A stretch of DNA of 64,000 bases from Bordetella genomosp. 7. GTDB lineage: Bacteria; Pseudomonadota; Gammaproteobacteria; Burkholderiales; Burkholderiaceae_B. Shown here in pieces: positions 38,706 through 48,721 of the stretch. The stretch spans positions 682,001 to 746,000 of the forward strand of contig NZ_NEVK01000003.1 in the NCBI RefSeq assembly GCF_002261265.1, in the 5' to 3' direction. The notes under the pieces are model-generated. The model saw only the letters and a program-made list of their open reading frames with translations. It was not told the DNA's origin and ran no database searches. Both the position numbers and the translations under genes were made by a program. Within the stretch, counting starts at the first letter, position 1; each line of letters begins with the position of its first letter.

Positions 38706-39578
38706 TCAGCTCGATCCCAGCAGAACCACGCCCGCCAGGATGGCCGCGCAGCCGGCCAGCCGCCCCACGCTGACTTTTTCGCGCAGCAGGAACCACCCCG
38801 CCAGCGTGCCCAGCATCATCGACATTTCCCGCGCCGGGGCAACCAGGCTAAGCGGCGCGCCATTGCGCAGGGCGTACAGTACCAATATGTACCCCAACGG
38901 TGAAAGCGCGCCCACGGCGATAGCCAGGTGCCAGTGTCCGCGCATGGCCTGCCAGTTTTCGGCGCGTCGCCGCAGAATGTGCGGCGCGATGATCAGCGTG
39001 CGCGCCACACAGGTCAGCCAGTCGAACAGCACCGGCATGATGAGCAGCACCTTGACGCCATAGGCGTCCACCACCGTGTAGGCGGCAATGAACACGCCGA
39101 TCAGCACGCCCCATCGCACGCCGGTCCAGGCCTGAGGTTGGCGAAACAGCGACAGGCGACCCTGCGTCGCGATCAACAGTACGCCGCCCACCACGCACAG
39201 CATGCCGGCAATACCGGTGGCGGTCGCCGTTTCGCCCAGCAACAGGAAGGCCCCGGTGGTAGACAGCAGCGGGCCGGTGCCGCGGGCGATAGGGTAGACC
39301 ACCGACAGGTCCGCAACCTGGTAGCCGCGCTGCAGGCAAAGGCTGTAGGCCAGGTGCAGCGCGCCGGACGCGAGTATGCACAGCACCACGGGCCAGGTCC
39401 ATGTGATGCCTTCGTCCACCAATATCCACGTCACCCAGGGGGCGTATAACAGTACGGCGCACAGGCCGTACGAAAATACGAACACGGGGCCGACCATGGC
39501 CGCCCGTTTTGCCAGCAGGTTCCAGGTGGCGTGCGCCATCGCCGCCAGGATGACTAACAACAGGGACGTGGACGACAT
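38706..39578 (-). CDS. EamA/DMT superfamily transporter
   Basis: A 290-residue inner-membrane protein with ten predicted TM helices in two EamA repeats (about 5-140 and 150-288). DLSVVYPIARGTGPL in the first half and SLVAPAREMSMMLGTLAGW in the second are typical drug/metabolite transporter segments. Substrate unknown. It is convergent with the preceding small gene (13 bp apart) and divergent from rplS. Confidence 0.85.
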   Translation of the reverse strand: MSSTSLLLVILAAMAHATWNLLAKRAAMVGPVFVFSYGLCAVLLYAPWVTWILVDEGITWTWPVVLCILASGALHLAYSLCLQRGYQVADLSVVYPIARGTGPLLSTTGAFLLLGETATATGIAGMLCVVGGVLLIATQGRLSLFRQPQAWTGVRWGVLIGVFIAAYTVVDAYGVKVLLIMPVLFDWLTCVARTLIIAPHILRRRAENWQAMRGHWHLAIAVGALSPLGYILVLYALRNGAPLSLVAPAREMSMMLGTLAGWFLLREKVSVGRLAGCAAILAGVVLLGSS

Positions 39579-39676
39579 GGCAGGCGGCGGCCGGGGAAGG
39601 TTACGGGTTTGTTACAGTGCGCGCGAGGGCTAAGGGTACCCCGATTCGCCAGGCAGCGAATGCTCGGTTTTTATTG

Positions 39677-39682
39677 TAGAAT
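39677..39682 (+). promoter_or_regulatory. possible rplS promoter (-10 element)
   Basis: TAGAAT in the context TTGTAGAATGC, with a T-rich stretch upstream, about 120 bp before rplS. No convincing -35 at 17 bp. Since the upstream gene is on the other strand, rplS must have a promoter in 39579-39790, and this is the best candidate. Confidence 0.35.
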
Positions 39683-39800
39683 GCTGGGTTTACCAAACCT
39701 CATCCTCTACTTTGCGCACACCACGAATGGCCGTCGCGGCCGACAGTAGCGTCATAACGACGCAAAGCACAACGCAAAGCACGATGGTCTCGGAGTTCAT

Positions 39801-40184
39801 ATGAACCTCATCGCTATCCTGGAACAGGAAGAAATCAAGCGCCTGACCGGCGACAAGACCCTGCCCGAATTCGCCCCTGGCGATACCGTGGTGGTCAGCG
39901 TCAACGTTGTCGAAGGCACCCGCAAGCGCGTACAGGCCTATGAAGGCGTGGTCATTGCCAAGCGCAACCGCGGCCTGAATTCTTCGTTCATCGTGCGCAA
40001 GATCTCGTCGGGCGAAGCCGTCGAGCGTACGTTCCAACTGTATTCGCCCCAGATCGCCAACATCGAAGTCAAGCGTCGCGGCGACGTGCGCCGCGCCAAG
40101 CTGTACTACCTGCGCAGCCGTTCGGGCAAGTCGGCGCGCATCAAGGAAAAGCTCGTCATCAAGCAAGCCAAGTCGGCTGCCTGA
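39801..40184 (+). CDS. rplS: 50S ribosomal protein L19
   Basis: A 127-residue ribosomal protein at the 30S-50S interface. It starts [15 protein letters not shown], and has the conserved [20 protein letters not shown] and [26 protein letters not shown] regions in shortened form. A CGGAG SD precedes it. It stands alone here, with no rpsP-rimM-trmD upstream, unlike the usual operon. A terminator follows. Confidence 0.97.
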   Translation: MNLIAILEQEEIKRLTGDKTLPEFAPGDTVVVSVNVVEGTRKRVQAYEGVVIAKRNRGLNSSFIVRKISSGEAVERTFQLYSPQIANIEVKRRGDVRRAKLYYLRSRSGKSARIKEKLVIKQAKSAA

Positions 40185-40242
40185 TGACGCTGGCGCGGCC
40201 CCGGCTTTGCCGGTACGGCCGCGCTGGTCAGCGATCCGGGTT

Positions 40243-40270
40243 AAAAAGGCACCTGCACAGGTGCCTTTTT
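40243..40270 (+). terminator. Rho-independent terminator after rplS
   Basis: AAAAAGGCACCTG and its perfect complement CAGGTGCCTTTTT around a 2-base loop. The T-run in the right arm serves the plus strand; the stem is symmetric and could act both ways. Confidence 0.88.
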
Positions 40271-40286
40271 CACGTTAGCAGCAGGT

Positions 40287-41015
40287 ATGTCTGACCCTAC
40301 CACTCGCCCCCGGCGGCCTCCGGCCGGCCCTTCGTTCGACCCCGCAGCGCAACCCTGGCAAACCGCCGACGCCGAGCTGGCCCCTGTGCCGCCGGCTTTG
40401 CTCGCGCCCGACCTGTTGCGCAAAGCGCTTAGCCAGCCGGGCCCATGGCCGCAAGACGCCCTGGGTTCCACCGAGCATCGTCATCCGGGCCGCGAGGGCG
40501 CGCCTGTGCTGGCGGCCGTGCTGATCCCGCTGGTAATGCGCGAGGCGGGCGTCAGCGTCATGCTTACCCAGCGTACCGCGCACTTGTACGATCACGCCGG
40601 GCAGGTCAGTTTTCCGGGCGGGCGCATCGAAACCTTCGATGCATCGCCCGTGGCGGCGGCGCTGCGCGAAGCCGAGGAAGAAACGGGCTTGCCCATCGAC
40701 CACGTGGAAGTGCTGGGCAGCATGCAGAACTACCTGACCGCCACGGGTTTTTCGATTACCCCTGTGCTGTCGCTGGTGCGGCCCGGCTTTACGCTGGCGC
40801 CCGACTCATTCGAAGTGGCCGAAGTTTTTGAAGTGCCGCTGTCGTTTCTGATGAACCCGGCGAATCATCGCCTGTATCGCGCGCCGTTGCCCGACGGCCG
40901 CGAGCGGCAATACTACGCAATGCCCTGGCAGGGGCACTTTATCTGGGGCGCCACGGCGGGCATGCTGCGCAACCTGTATCACCTGGTGCGGCAGCGGCTC
41001 GCGTCAGAACGCTGA
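40287..41015 (+). CDS. CoA pyrophosphatase-like NUDIX hydrolase
   Basis: A 242-residue NUDIX enzyme. The Nudix box lies at about 111-135, with GGRIETFDASPVAAAL and REAEEETGLP; the catalytic REAEEETGL core is intact. The preceding YDHAGQVSFPGG motif is that of the NudL/CoA pyrophosphatase (UPF0035) group, which cleaves CoA to phosphopantetheine and 3',5'-ADP. The first 65 residues are a variable extension. The gene begins just after the rplS terminator. Substrate is inferred from family only. Confidence 0.85.
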   Translation: MSDPTTRPRRPPAGPSFDPAAQPWQTADAELAPVPPALLAPDLLRKALSQPGPWPQDALGSTEHRHPGREGAPVLAAVLIPLVMREAGVSVMLTQRTAHLYDHAGQVSFPGGRIETFDASPVAAALREAEEETGLPIDHVEVLGSMQNYLTATGFSITPVLSLVRPGFTLAPDSFEVAEVFEVPLSFLMNPANHRLYRAPLPDGRERQYYAMPWQGHFIWGATAGMLRNLYHLVRQRLASER

Positions 41016-41046
41016 CGCGGCAGCGCGCGGGTAACGGCCCGGCTGG

Positions 41047-41958
41047 TCAGTAGCGTTGCTGCGCGGCTTCGCTTTCTTCGAGAATGCGGCAGTACAAGGC
41101 GTAACGCCCGGCATCGACGGCGCCCGCCTTCAGCGCCGCCACCACCCCGCACCCCGGTTCGTGGCGGTGCGAACAGTTGTAGAAGCGGCAGTGCTCGATG
41201 TGTGGCGCGAACTCCGGAAAGCCACGCAGGATGTCGGCGCCGGACAGATGCTGCAGGCCGAAAGCCTGGAAGCCGGGCGAATCGATCAGATCGCCGCCGG
41301 GCGGCGGCAAGTGATACAGCCGGGTGCTGGTGGTGGTGTGCCGCCCCATGTCGAGCGCGGTGGAATGTTCGCGCGTGGCCGCGTCGGCGTGGGGCGCCAG
41401 TGCGTTGAGCAGGGTGGATTTGCCCATGCCGCTTTGGCCAAGCAGCAGGGTGGTGCGCCCGGCCAGGCGCGCGGCGAGCTGCGAGCGGACCGTGGCCGTG
41501 TCGTGCGCACTGAGTTCGATGACCGGCACGCCCAGGGCGCGCACCGGCGCAAGCCTGGCTCGCGCTTCTTCGACCCCGGCCGGCAGGTCGACTTTATTGA
41601 GCACCACCAGAGGTTCGATGCCTGCGCTCCAGGCGCCGGCCAGCGCGCGCCCGGCCAGGTCGTCGGAAAAAGTGGGTTCCACCGCCACCACGATCAACAA
41701 CTGGTCGACGTTGGCGGCGAACTGCTTGGACCGGGTTTCGTCCGATCGGTACAACAGGTTGGTGCGAGGCAGGATGGCGTCGATGGCGCCTTCGTCGCGG
41801 CCCTGCGGGCTGATGCGAACCCGGTCGCCCACGGCCGCCCCGGCTTTTTTGCCGCGCGGGTAGCATTGCCGCTGCGATCCGTCGGGAAACTCGACCACAT
41901 AATGGCGGCCATGCGCCGAGACGATGCGTCCTTCCAGCAGGGCTGCGGCGGAACTCAT
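41047..41958 (-). CDS. rsgA: ribosome small subunit-dependent GTPase A
   Basis: A 303-residue circularly permuted GTPase (YjeQ) that checks late 30S assembly. Order: an N-terminal OB fold (1-75), G4 NKVD at 121-124, G1 GQSGMGKST at 174-182, G3 DSPG further on, and a C-terminal zinc knuckle with [15 protein letters not shown] near 257-271. Its start overlaps the stop of the upstream M48 protease gene by 4 bp. Confidence 0.95.
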   Translation of the reverse strand: MSSAAALLEGRIVSAHGRHYVVEFPDGSQRQCYPRGKKAGAAVGDRVRISPQGRDEGAIDAILPRTNLLYRSDETRSKQFAANVDQLLIVVAVEPTFSDDLAGRALAGAWSAGIEPLVVLNKVDLPAGVEEARARLAPVRALGVPVIELSAHDTATVRSQLAARLAGRTTLLLGQSGMGKSTLLNALAPHADAATREHSTALDMGRHTTTSTRLYHLPPPGGDLIDSPGFQAFGLQHLSGADILRGFPEFAPHIEHCRFYNCSHRHEPGCGVVAALKAGAVDAGRYALYCRILEESEAAQQRY

Positions 41959-43214
41959 GCGGCTTGCATCAGGTGGCGGATGCGCACGGCGGCGGGCGGG
42001 TGGCTGTCGTAGAAGGCGGAATGCACGGGATCCGGCGTCAGGGTGGCGGCGTTGTCATCGTACAGTTTGACCAGCGCCGACACCAGCTTGCCGGCCGAGC
42101 TTTGCGCGGCTGCATAGCGGTCGGCTTCGAATTCGTCGCGACGCGAATACCAGCTGGCGACCGGCGTCAGCATGAACGTGAATACCGGCGTGACCAGGAA
42201 GAACAGCAACAGCGCCATGGCGTCATTGCGGCCATCCAGGCGCGGCAGAACGCCCAGGCCCTCGTAGAACCAGGGCTGTTGCGACAGCCAGCCCAGCAGC
42301 GCGAAGAACAGCAGGGCGGCGGCAAAGCTGAACACAATGCGCTTGATGATGTGGCGCTTGGCAAAGTGGCCCAGTTCGTGCGCCAGCACCGCCTCGATTT
42401 CGTCGGCGTTCAGGCGCGCCAGCAGCGTGTCGAAGAACACAATGCGGCGCGAGCGGCCGAAGCCGGTGAAATAAGCGTTGCCGTGGGCCGAGCGGCGGGA
42501 TCCGTCCATGACGAACAGGCCGTTGAGCGCGAAACCGCAGCGCTGGGCCAGTTGCTTGATGCGGCCGGCCAGTTCAGGGTCGGACAGCGGCGTGAACCGG
42601 TTGAACAGCGGGGCAATGAAACTGGGGTAGATGAACAGCAGCAACAGGTTGAAGGCTGTCCAGAGGCCCCATGCCCATACCCACCAGAGGCTGCCGGCCT
42701 CGGCCATCAGCCACAGGATGGCCGCCGCGAGCGGCGTGCCGAGCACCAGCGCGACCGCCAGGCCCTTGAACAGGTCGGCCGCGAACAGGCCCGGCGTCAT
42801 GCGGTTGAAGCCGAACCGGGCCTCGAGCCGGAATTGCCGCCACAAGGTGAAGGGCAGGCCCAGCAGCCCCAGCAGCAAGGCCACGCTGCCCAACAGGAGC
42901 AGTTGTCGCAGCAGGTCGTGCGTGGTGACCTGGGCCACCAGCATGTCGATCGCCTGCAGGCCCCCCAGGAGCGTCAGCCCCACCAGCAGCGCGGCATCGT
43001 ATACCCGTTCGAACATGCCCAGCCGCACACGTGCCACCGTGTAGTCGGCCGCCCTTTGGTGGCTCGCCAGCCCGATGCGGGGCGCGAATTCCGGCGGGAC
43101 CTGGCCGCGGTGCCGCGCCACGTGGCGGATCTGGCGCGATGCAAGCCACAGCCGCACGCCGATATCGGCAAGCAGGAAGGCGACAAAAAGGAAAGTAAGC
43201 GTAGTCAATGGCAC
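41955..43214 (-). CDS. M48 family (Ste24-like) membrane metalloprotease
   Basis: A 419-residue inner-membrane zinc protease. The HELGH motif gives His279, Glu280 and His283; a later EFEADRYA (about 361-368) supplies the third ligand Glu. Several TM helices precede (about 5-22, 70-88, 103-122, 150-170, 178-200), plus two after the motif. This is the CAAX prenyl protease/Ste24 layout, longer than HtpX (about 290 residues). In bacteria it probably helps membrane protein quality control. Translationally coupled to rsgA and divergent from orn (48 bp apart). Confidence 0.9.
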   Translation of the reverse strand: MPLTTLTFLFVAFLLADIGVRLWLASRQIRHVARHRGQVPPEFAPRIGLASHQRAADYTVARVRLGMFERVYDAALLVGLTLLGGLQAIDMLVAQVTTHDLLRQLLLLGSVALLLGLLGLPFTLWRQFRLEARFGFNRMTPGLFAADLFKGLAVALVLGTPLAAAILWLMAEAGSLWWVWAWGLWTAFNLLLLFIYPSFIAPLFNRFTPLSDPELAGRIKQLAQRCGFALNGLFVMDGSRRSAHGNAYFTGFGRSRRIVFFDTLLARLNADEIEAVLAHELGHFAKRHIIKRIVFSFAAALLFFALLGWLSQQPWFYEGLGVLPRLDGRNDAMALLLFFLVTPVFTFMLTPVASWYSRRDEFEADRYAAAQSSAGKLVSALVKLYDDNAATLTPDPVHSAFYDSHPPAAVRIRHLMQAA

Positions 43215-43262
43215 GGCGGGGCAGGGGGTATGAGAAAATGCAGTGTTTTAAAGGCAAATTAT

Positions 43263-43808
43263 ATGGCTGCGAACGAAAACCGCCTGGTCTGGCTCGATAT
43301 GGAAATGACCGGGCTCGATCCCACCAAAGAGCGCATCATCGAGGTTGCGGTAGTGGTCACCGAGCCCGATCTCAGCGTGGTGGCCGAAGGCCCCGTGCTG
43401 GTGGTGCATCAGCCCGAAATCCTGCTCGAGGCGATGGACAACTGGAACAAGTCCACCCACGGCAAGAGCGGCCTCATCGACAAGGTGCGCGCTTCCACGC
43501 TGACCGAGGCGCAGGCCGAGCAGATACTGCTCGATTTTCTGTCGCAGCACGTGCCGGCGGGCAAGTCGCCGCTGTGCGGCAACACCATCAGCCAGGACCG
43601 GCGTTTCATGTACGCCTACATGCCCAACCTGGAACGCTTCTTCCATTACCGCAACCTGGATGTCAGCACGCTGAAGGAACTGGCGCGCCGCTGGGCGCCC
43701 GCGGTATACAAGGGGTTCGAGAAAAAGAGCCGCCACGAAGCGCTGGCCGACATCTACGAATCCATTGAAGAAATGAAGTACTACCGCGAGCACCTTCTCA
43801 AGGTGTAG
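43263..43808 (+). CDS. orn: oligoribonuclease
   Basis: A 181-residue DEDDh 3'-5' exonuclease that finishes RNA decay by hydrolysing dinucleotides, including pGpG from cyclic-di-GMP turnover. [13 protein letters not shown] places Asp12 and Glu14; the later [15 protein letters not shown] and [15 protein letters not shown] carry the remaining Asp/His residues. The frame is open far upstream only as an antisense shadow of the M48 gene; the ATG at 43263 is used. It ends 11 bp inside the convergent paaX gene. Confidence 0.96.
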   Translation: MAANENRLVWLDMEMTGLDPTKERIIEVAVVVTEPDLSVVAEGPVLVVHQPEILLEAMDNWNKSTHGKSGLIDKVRASTLTEAQAEQILLDFLSQHVPAGKSPLCGNTISQDRRFMYAYMPNLERFFHYRNLDVSTLKELARRWAPAVYKGFEKKSRHEALADIYESIEEMKYYREHLLKV

Positions 43809-44793
43809 CGGCCGCGCCGCGCCGCTCGGGGCCTGCATCCGGCCGGCCGCCGAAGCGGCTGTATACGCTGGGCGCCAGCGGCGTGTAGCGTTCATTGTCG
43901 CGCCCCGCCACGGCGTCCAGATGACGCTCGGACGCGTCGAACAGTTTCCAATACAGCCGCCCGCACAACTGCCGGGCGGCGTGCCCGGGCCATTGCTCCG
44001 GCAGCATGGGAACCGGCAGCTGCGGATCGTGCAGCACGATGCGGCGCCACGTGTGCAGCAACAGCATGCGGGCGGCAAAGGCGTCGGCAGGCTCCAGCGC
44101 GCCGTCCAGTAGCGCTTCCAAAGGCCCGAATTGCTGCGAGAAGTGGCGGTACTGGCCGGCCAGTTCATCCAGGTTCCAGCATTGCGGCGCCAGACTGGCG
44201 ATAGGCAGGCCGGCGGGGCCGGCCTGGTCGCGCCCGGACAGCACCAGCGCCTTATCGGCGATGCCGAGTTTTTCCAGAATGTCGTGCGCCGTGTGGGCGT
44301 CGGCGCGAGGGTGGGCGAACAGCCCGGGCGCGATCATGCCGAAACCTTCCCAGTCCAGCTCGCGGCGCAGTTCGGTGCGCTCGGCCAGGCCGCTGTTGCC
44401 CAGGCGCGGCAGCGCCACCAGCGTCCATTCGCCGTTCCAGTCGGCCGCCGGCCCGACGTAGATGCGCTGCGAAGCATGCTCGGTATGGCGCAACCCCTGG
44501 TCCGACAATTGATACAGGCTGCGCCGCCCATGGCGTTCGGCCTGCAGCCACCCCTGCGCCACCAGGCGGAAGACGCTGGTGCGCAGCAGGCGTTCGTTGA
44601 TGCCCAAAGGCTCCAATAGTTCGATGATGCTTCCCAGCCAGATGGCGCCGCCGTGGCAGGCCAGCGCATCGCCCAGCAGACTGACGCACAGCGACTTGGC
44701 GCGGGGCGGATCGTCCGTGAGCAGGTGGGCGACGTAGCGCGCCAGGGAAGACGAGGTGGGCGGGGAGTCAGCCATCGGTTGTGCGTATGACAT
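43798..44793 (-). CDS. paaX: phenylacetate operon transcriptional repressor PaaX
   Basis: A 331-residue regulator. The N-terminal winged-helix region covers about 20-105 ([21 protein letters not shown] in part, then [18 protein letters not shown]), followed by the PaaX central domain and a C-terminal domain with [14 protein letters not shown]. In E. coli PaaX represses paa genes and is released by phenylacetyl-CoA, made by PaaK. It is divergent from paaA, with 142 bp between, where repeated TGATACA words lie. A second ATG seven codons in is possible. Confidence 0.92.
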   Translation of the reverse strand: MSYAQPMADSPPTSSSLARYVAHLLTDDPPRAKSLCVSLLGDALACHGGAIWLGSIIELLEPLGINERLLRTSVFRLVAQGWLQAERHGRRSLYQLSDQGLRHTEHASQRIYVGPAADWNGEWTLVALPRLGNSGLAERTELRRELDWEGFGMIAPGLFAHPRADAHTAHDILEKLGIADKALVLSGRDQAGPAGLPIASLAPQCWNLDELAGQYRHFSQQFGPLEALLDGALEPADAFAARMLLLHTWRRIVLHDPQLPVPMLPEQWPGHAARQLCGRLYWKLFDASERHLDAVAGRDNERYTPLAPSVYSRFGGRPDAGPERRGAAATP

Positions 44794-44802
44794 TGCGCAA
44801 TA

Positions 44803-44860
44803 TGATACACATATCTAATGTGATACAAAAATAGGTTTGACAATTGAATTTGTGTATTAA
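44803..44860. promoter_or_regulatory. candidate PaaX operator region
   Basis: TGATACA occurs at 44803-44809 and 44821-44827 (18 bp apart), and an inverted near-copy TGTATTA at 44853-44859 between the -35 and -10 of the paaA promoter. E. coli PaaX sites contain TGATTC-type half-sites, so these words are plausible operator parts. Inference from motif and position. Confidence 0.4.
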
Positions 44861-44865
44861 ATAAT
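44837..44865 (+). promoter_or_regulatory. paaA promoter
   Basis: TTGACA (44837-44842), a 17-bp spacer, then AATAAT (44860-44865): near-consensus sigma-70 elements in an AT-rich island between paaX and paaA. Start of transcription would be about 44872, some 65 bp before the paaA ATG. Confidence 0.65.
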
Positions 44866-44935
44866 CGTCTCATGCTTGGCCATGCCTATGGCTGGCGCGC
44901 GCCGTCGCAGCGGCGCCGACCCACAGGAGACGATC

Positions 44936-45925
44936 ATGTACGCTCAACTGGTTGATACCGGCGTAAAGCAGGTTCGCAGCCTTGACCAGCTTTCTGCCCA
45001 GGAACAGGCATTCCAGCGCCGCATCGACGAAGGGGTGCGCATCGAGCCGCAAGACTGGATGCCCGAGGCGTACCGCAAGACGCTCATTCGCCAGATATCA
45101 CAGCATGCGCATTCCGAGATCGTGGGCATGCTGCCCGAGGGCAACTGGATCACCCGCGCGCCGTCGCTCAAGCGCAAGGCCATTCTGCTGGCCAAGGTGC
45201 AGGACGAGTGCGGCCATGGGCTGTACCTGTACAGCGCGGCCGAAACCCTGGGGGCGTCCCGCGACGAATTGGTCGACGATCTGCACGCCGGGCGCGCCAA
45301 GTATTCCAGCATCTTCAATTACCCCACGCTGAGCTGGGCCGACATCGGCATGATCGGCTGGCTGGTCGACGGCTCGGCCATCATCAACCAGATTCCGCTG
45401 TGCCGCTGTTCATATGGCCCGTATGCGCGCGCCATGGTGCGCGTCTGTAAAGAAGAGTCTTTCCACCAGCGCCAGGGCTACGACCTGCTGATCCAGATGT
45501 GCCGCCATGGCACGCCCGAGCAGAAGCAGATGTGCCAGGATGCCCTGAACCGCTGGTGGTGGCCGGCGCTGATGATGTTCGGCCCCTCCGATGCCGAGTC
45601 GACAAACAGCGCGCAGTCGATGGCGTGGAAGATCAAGCTGTTTTCCAACGACGAGCTGCGCCAGAAGATGGTGGACCAGACCGTGCCGCAGGCGGAATAC
45701 CTGGGCCTGAAGGTTCCCGATCCCGACTTGAAATGGAACGCGGAACGCGGCCATTACGATTTCGGCGAAATCGACTGGAACGAGTTCTACGCCGTGATCA
45801 AGGGCCATGGCCCGTGCAATCGCGAACGCCTGGCGGCGCGCAAGAAGGCCCACGAAGCAGGCGCCTGGGTGCGCGACGGCCTGGCCGCCTATGCCGAGAA
45901 GCACGAGCGCCGCAAGGTAGCCTGA
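44936..45925 (+). CDS. paaA: 1,2-phenylacetyl-CoA epoxidase subunit A
   Basis: A 329-residue di-iron catalytic subunit of the phenylacetyl-CoA epoxidase, which makes the ring epoxide. [17 protein letters not shown] and [15 protein letters not shown] carry the two ExxH iron motifs. The ATG at 44936 has an AGGAGA SD; an upstream in-frame ATG at 44876 is rejected. First gene of the paaABCDE-N-G-I-K run. Confidence 0.96.
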   Translation: MYAQLVDTGVKQVRSLDQLSAQEQAFQRRIDEGVRIEPQDWMPEAYRKTLIRQISQHAHSEIVGMLPEGNWITRAPSLKRKAILLAKVQDECGHGLYLYSAAETLGASRDELVDDLHAGRAKYSSIFNYPTLSWADIGMIGWLVDGSAIINQIPLCRCSYGPYARAMVRVCKEESFHQRQGYDLLIQMCRHGTPEQKQMCQDALNRWWWPALMMFGPSDAESTNSAQSMAWKIKLFSNDELRQKMVDQTVPQAEYLGLKVPDPDLKWNAERGHYDFGEIDWNEFYAVIKGHGPCNRERLAARKKAHEAGAWVRDGLAAYAEKHERRKVA

Positions 45926-45995
45926 CCCGCGCCGCGCGACGGGCAACATTGTTTTCGGGCCGGGCCTGCCGGCCAGTCAGTGAAGGACACGCATC

Positions 45996-46280
45996 ATGAG
46001 CAAGGAATGGCCGCTGTGGGAAGTCTTCATCCGCAGCCAGCACGGCTTGGCCCATAAGCATGTGGGCAGCCTGCATGCCCCGGACGCAGAAATGGCGATG
46101 AACCACGCGCGCGACGTATACACGCGGCGCAACGAAGGGCTGAGCATCTGGGTGGTGCGGGCCTGCGACATCGTGGCCAGCAGCCCGGGCGACAAGGAAC
46201 CCCTGTTCGATCCGGCCAACAATAAGGTGTACCGGCATCCGACGTTTTTCCCCATGCCCGACGAAATCAAGCATATGTAG
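45996..46280 (+). CDS. paaB: 1,2-phenylacetyl-CoA epoxidase subunit B
   Basis: A 94-residue structural subunit of the PaaABCE epoxidase. WPLWEVFIRSQHGLAHKHVGSLHA at its N-terminus (shortened) is diagnostic. It begins 70 bp after paaA and ends 9 bp before paaC. Its role is to bridge PaaAC dimers. Confidence 0.95.
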   Translation: MSKEWPLWEVFIRSQHGLAHKHVGSLHAPDAEMAMNHARDVYTRRNEGLSIWVVRACDIVASSPGDKEPLFDPANNKVYRHPTFFPMPDEIKHM

Positions 46281-46289
46281 GGCGGCCAC

Positions 46290-47054
46290 ATGGACAAGCC
46301 TTTTTTCGAGTTCCTGCTGCGCATGGGCGATACCACGCTGGTGCTGTCGCAGCGCCTGTCCGAATGGTGCGGCCATGGCCCGGCCCTGGAAGAAGACCTG
46401 GCGCTGACAAACACCGCGCTCGACCTGCTCGGACAGGCGCGCATGTGGCTGACCCTGGCCGGCGAAGTCGAAGGCGCGGGCCGCGACGAGGACGCGCTGG
46501 CGTACTGGCGGCACGCGCACGAGTTCCGCAATGCAACGCTGGTCGAGCGCCCCAACGGGCACTACGGCGACACGATGGCGCGGCAGTTCTTCTTCGATGT
46601 GTGGCATTACTTCGCGCTCGGGCAGCTGAGCCGCTCGAGCGACGAACGGGTGGCGGCCATTGCGGGCAAGTCGCTGAAAGAGGTCACGTACCACGTGCGC
46701 CGGTCTTCCGACCTGGTGGTGCGGCTGGGCGACGGCACCGCAGAAAGCCATGCGCGCATGCAAGAAGCCGTGGACGACGCATGGCGCTACACGGGCGAAC
46801 TGTTCCTGGACGACGCGGTCGATCGCGACCTGGCCGCGCGCGGCATAGGGTGTGAACTGGCCTCCTTGCGCGCACCGTGGCTGGCCCATGTGCGCGAAGT
46901 GCTGGACGAAGCCACCTTGTCCATGCCCGACCCGTCCGAATCCGGTCACGCCGCGCTGCAGGGCGGCCGCCAGGGCCGGCACACCGAAGCCTTGAGCTAT
47001 CTGCTGGCCGAGATGCAGTCCGTGCCGCGCGCCCATCCGGGGGCCGTGTGGTGA
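46290..47054 (+). CDS. paaC: 1,2-phenylacetyl-CoA epoxidase subunit C
   Basis: A 254-residue ferritin-like partner of PaaA without the full iron site. The segments LRMGDTTLVLSQRLSEWCGHGP and EDLALTNTALDLLGQAR are typical. Its TGA overlaps the GTG start of paaD (GTGA), coupling translation. Confidence 0.95.
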   Translation: MDKPFFEFLLRMGDTTLVLSQRLSEWCGHGPALEEDLALTNTALDLLGQARMWLTLAGEVEGAGRDEDALAYWRHAHEFRNATLVERPNGHYGDTMARQFFFDVWHYFALGQLSRSSDERVAAIAGKSLKEVTYHVRRSSDLVVRLGDGTAESHARMQEAVDDAWRYTGELFLDDAVDRDLAARGIGCELASLRAPWLAHVREVLDEATLSMPDPSESGHAALQGGRQGRHTEALSYLLAEMQSVPRAHPGAVW

Positions 47055-47563
47055 GCGCTGCCGCCAGCGCCGCTGCGACCCCGCGCCAGATCATGGCGTG
47101 GTTGCAGAGCGTGCCCGACCCCGAGATCCCCGTGCTGTCGGTGGTGGACCTGGGGGTGGTGCGCGACGTCGCCTGGGACGGCGCAACTTGCGTGGTGACG
47201 ATCACGCCTACGTATTCCGGCTGCCCCGCCATGCGCGAAATCGCCCATGACATCGAGCGCACGTTGGCCGGGCATGGCGTGGCGCCGGTGCGTATCGAGA
47301 CCCGGCTGGCGCCCGCCTGGACGACCGACTGGATAACCGAACGCGGCCGCCAGGCGCTGCGGCAGTATGGCATCGCGGCGCCGGCGGAACGCGCCATCGA
47401 CGTGTCCGGCATCAGCCGCCGCCTGCCGCAGCCCACCGTGGCCTGCCCGCACTGCGGCTCGACCCGCACGCGCCTGGTCAGTCATTTCGGATCGACTTCA
47501 TGCAAGGCCCTGTATCGCTGCGCGGCGTGCCGGGAGCCGTTCGACTATTTCAAGACACACTGA
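47051..47563 (+). CDS. paaD: phenylacetate degradation protein PaaD (epoxidase maturation)
   Basis: A 170-residue SufT/MIP18 (DUF59)-type protein needed to mature the epoxidase iron centres. VPDPEIPVLSVVDLGVVRDV and TPTYSGCPAM are the DUF59 motifs; a C-terminal zinc-ribbon has CPHC and CAAC pairs. GTG start at 47051 overlapping the paaC stop. Confidence 0.92.
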   Translation: MSAAASAAATPRQIMAWLQSVPDPEIPVLSVVDLGVVRDVAWDGATCVVTITPTYSGCPAMREIAHDIERTLAGHGVAPVRIETRLAPAWTTDWITERGRQALRQYGIAAPAERAIDVSGISRRLPQPTVACPHCGSTRTRLVSHFGSTSCKALYRCAACREPFDYFKTH

Positions 47564-47581
47564 GCAGGGCAGCATCACGCC

Positions 47582-48670
47582 ATGAGCCAGACATTGTTCC
47601 ATCCCTTGAAGGTCGCATCGGTTGCGCGCAACACGCGCGATGCGGTGGTGGTGACCTTCGACCTGCCCGATGACCTGCGCGCGCAGTTCGCCTTCCGTCC
47701 CGGCCAGTACCTGACGTTGCGCACCGAGCTCGACGGCCAGGAACTGCGCCGCTCGTACTCCATCTGTTCGGCGCCCGGCGACGGCATCTTGCGCGTGGCG
47801 ATCAAGAAAGTCGACGAGGGGGTGTTTTCCAGCTGGGCCAATCACGAGCTGCAGGTCGGACAGACGCTCGAAGCAATGCCGCCGGCTGGCAGCTTTACCG
47901 TGGATTTCGCTGCGGAAAATCGGCGCCACTATGTGGCGTTCGCGGTCGGCAGTGGCATCACGCCGGTGTTTTCGCTTGTGAAAACCGCTCTGGCCACCGA
48001 GCCGCACAGCCGTTTCACGCTGTTTTTCGGCAATCGCGCGTCGTCGTCGGTGCTGTTTCGCGAAGAGATCGAAGACCTGAAGAACCTTTACATGGAACGG
48101 TTTTCGCTGGTGTACATCATGAGCCGCGAAAGCCAGGATATCGAGCTGTTCAACGGCCGCCTGGATGGCGACAAGGTGGACGAACTGCTGTCTTGCTGGC
48201 TGCGGGTCGACGATATCGATTACGCCTTTGTCTGCGGCCCCCAGATCATGACCGAAAGCGTGGTGCAGCGCCTTCAGGACCGGGGCATACCCAAGTCGCA
48301 CATCAAGTTCGAACTGTTTGGCGCGCCGCGCGGGCCGCGCGCGCTGCGCACCGGGCGCGATCAGCCGCCCGCTCCCGGCAAGGGGCAATGCGAGGTCACG
48401 GTGGTGCAGGACGGCCACCGGCGCAGCTTCTTTATCGAAAAGAACAAGGACAGCGTGCTCGATTCGGCGCTGGCCCAGGGCATCGAACTGCCTTACTCAT
48501 GCAAAGGCGGCGTCTGTTCAACCTGCCGGTGCAAGGTAATCGAAGGCGAAGTGGACATGGATGCCAACTTCGCGCTCGAAGATTATGAAGTGGCGCGCGG
48601 TTTCGTGCTCAGCTGCCAGAGCTACCCGGTCACCGACCGGCTGGTGCTGGACTTCGATCAGGAAACCTGA
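47582..48670 (+). CDS. paaE: 1,2-phenylacetyl-CoA epoxidase reductase subunit E
   Basis: A 362-residue NADPH:flavin/iron-sulfur reductase. A ferredoxin-reductase FAD domain (1-105, RRSYSICSAPGD), an NAD(P) domain (110-235, FAVGSGITPVFSL) and a C-terminal plant-type 2Fe-2S domain with the cluster motif CKGGVCSTC and a later LSCQ are present. It supplies electrons to PaaA. Confidence 0.95.
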   Translation: MSQTLFHPLKVASVARNTRDAVVVTFDLPDDLRAQFAFRPGQYLTLRTELDGQELRRSYSICSAPGDGILRVAIKKVDEGVFSSWANHELQVGQTLEAMPPAGSFTVDFAAENRRHYVAFAVGSGITPVFSLVKTALATEPHSRFTLFFGNRASSSVLFREEIEDLKNLYMERFSLVYIMSRESQDIELFNGRLDGDKVDELLSCWLRVDDIDYAFVCGPQIMTESVVQRLQDRGIPKSHIKFELFGAPRGPRALRTGRDQPPAPGKGQCEVTVVQDGHRRSFFIEKNKDSVLDSALAQGIELPYSCKGGVCSTCRCKVIEGEVDMDANFALEDYEVARGFVLSCQSYPVTDRLVLDFDQET

Positions 48671-48721
48671 GCCGCCTGGCCCACACCCTACATTCAAGCC
48701 ATACTCACACGGAGACTGCCT

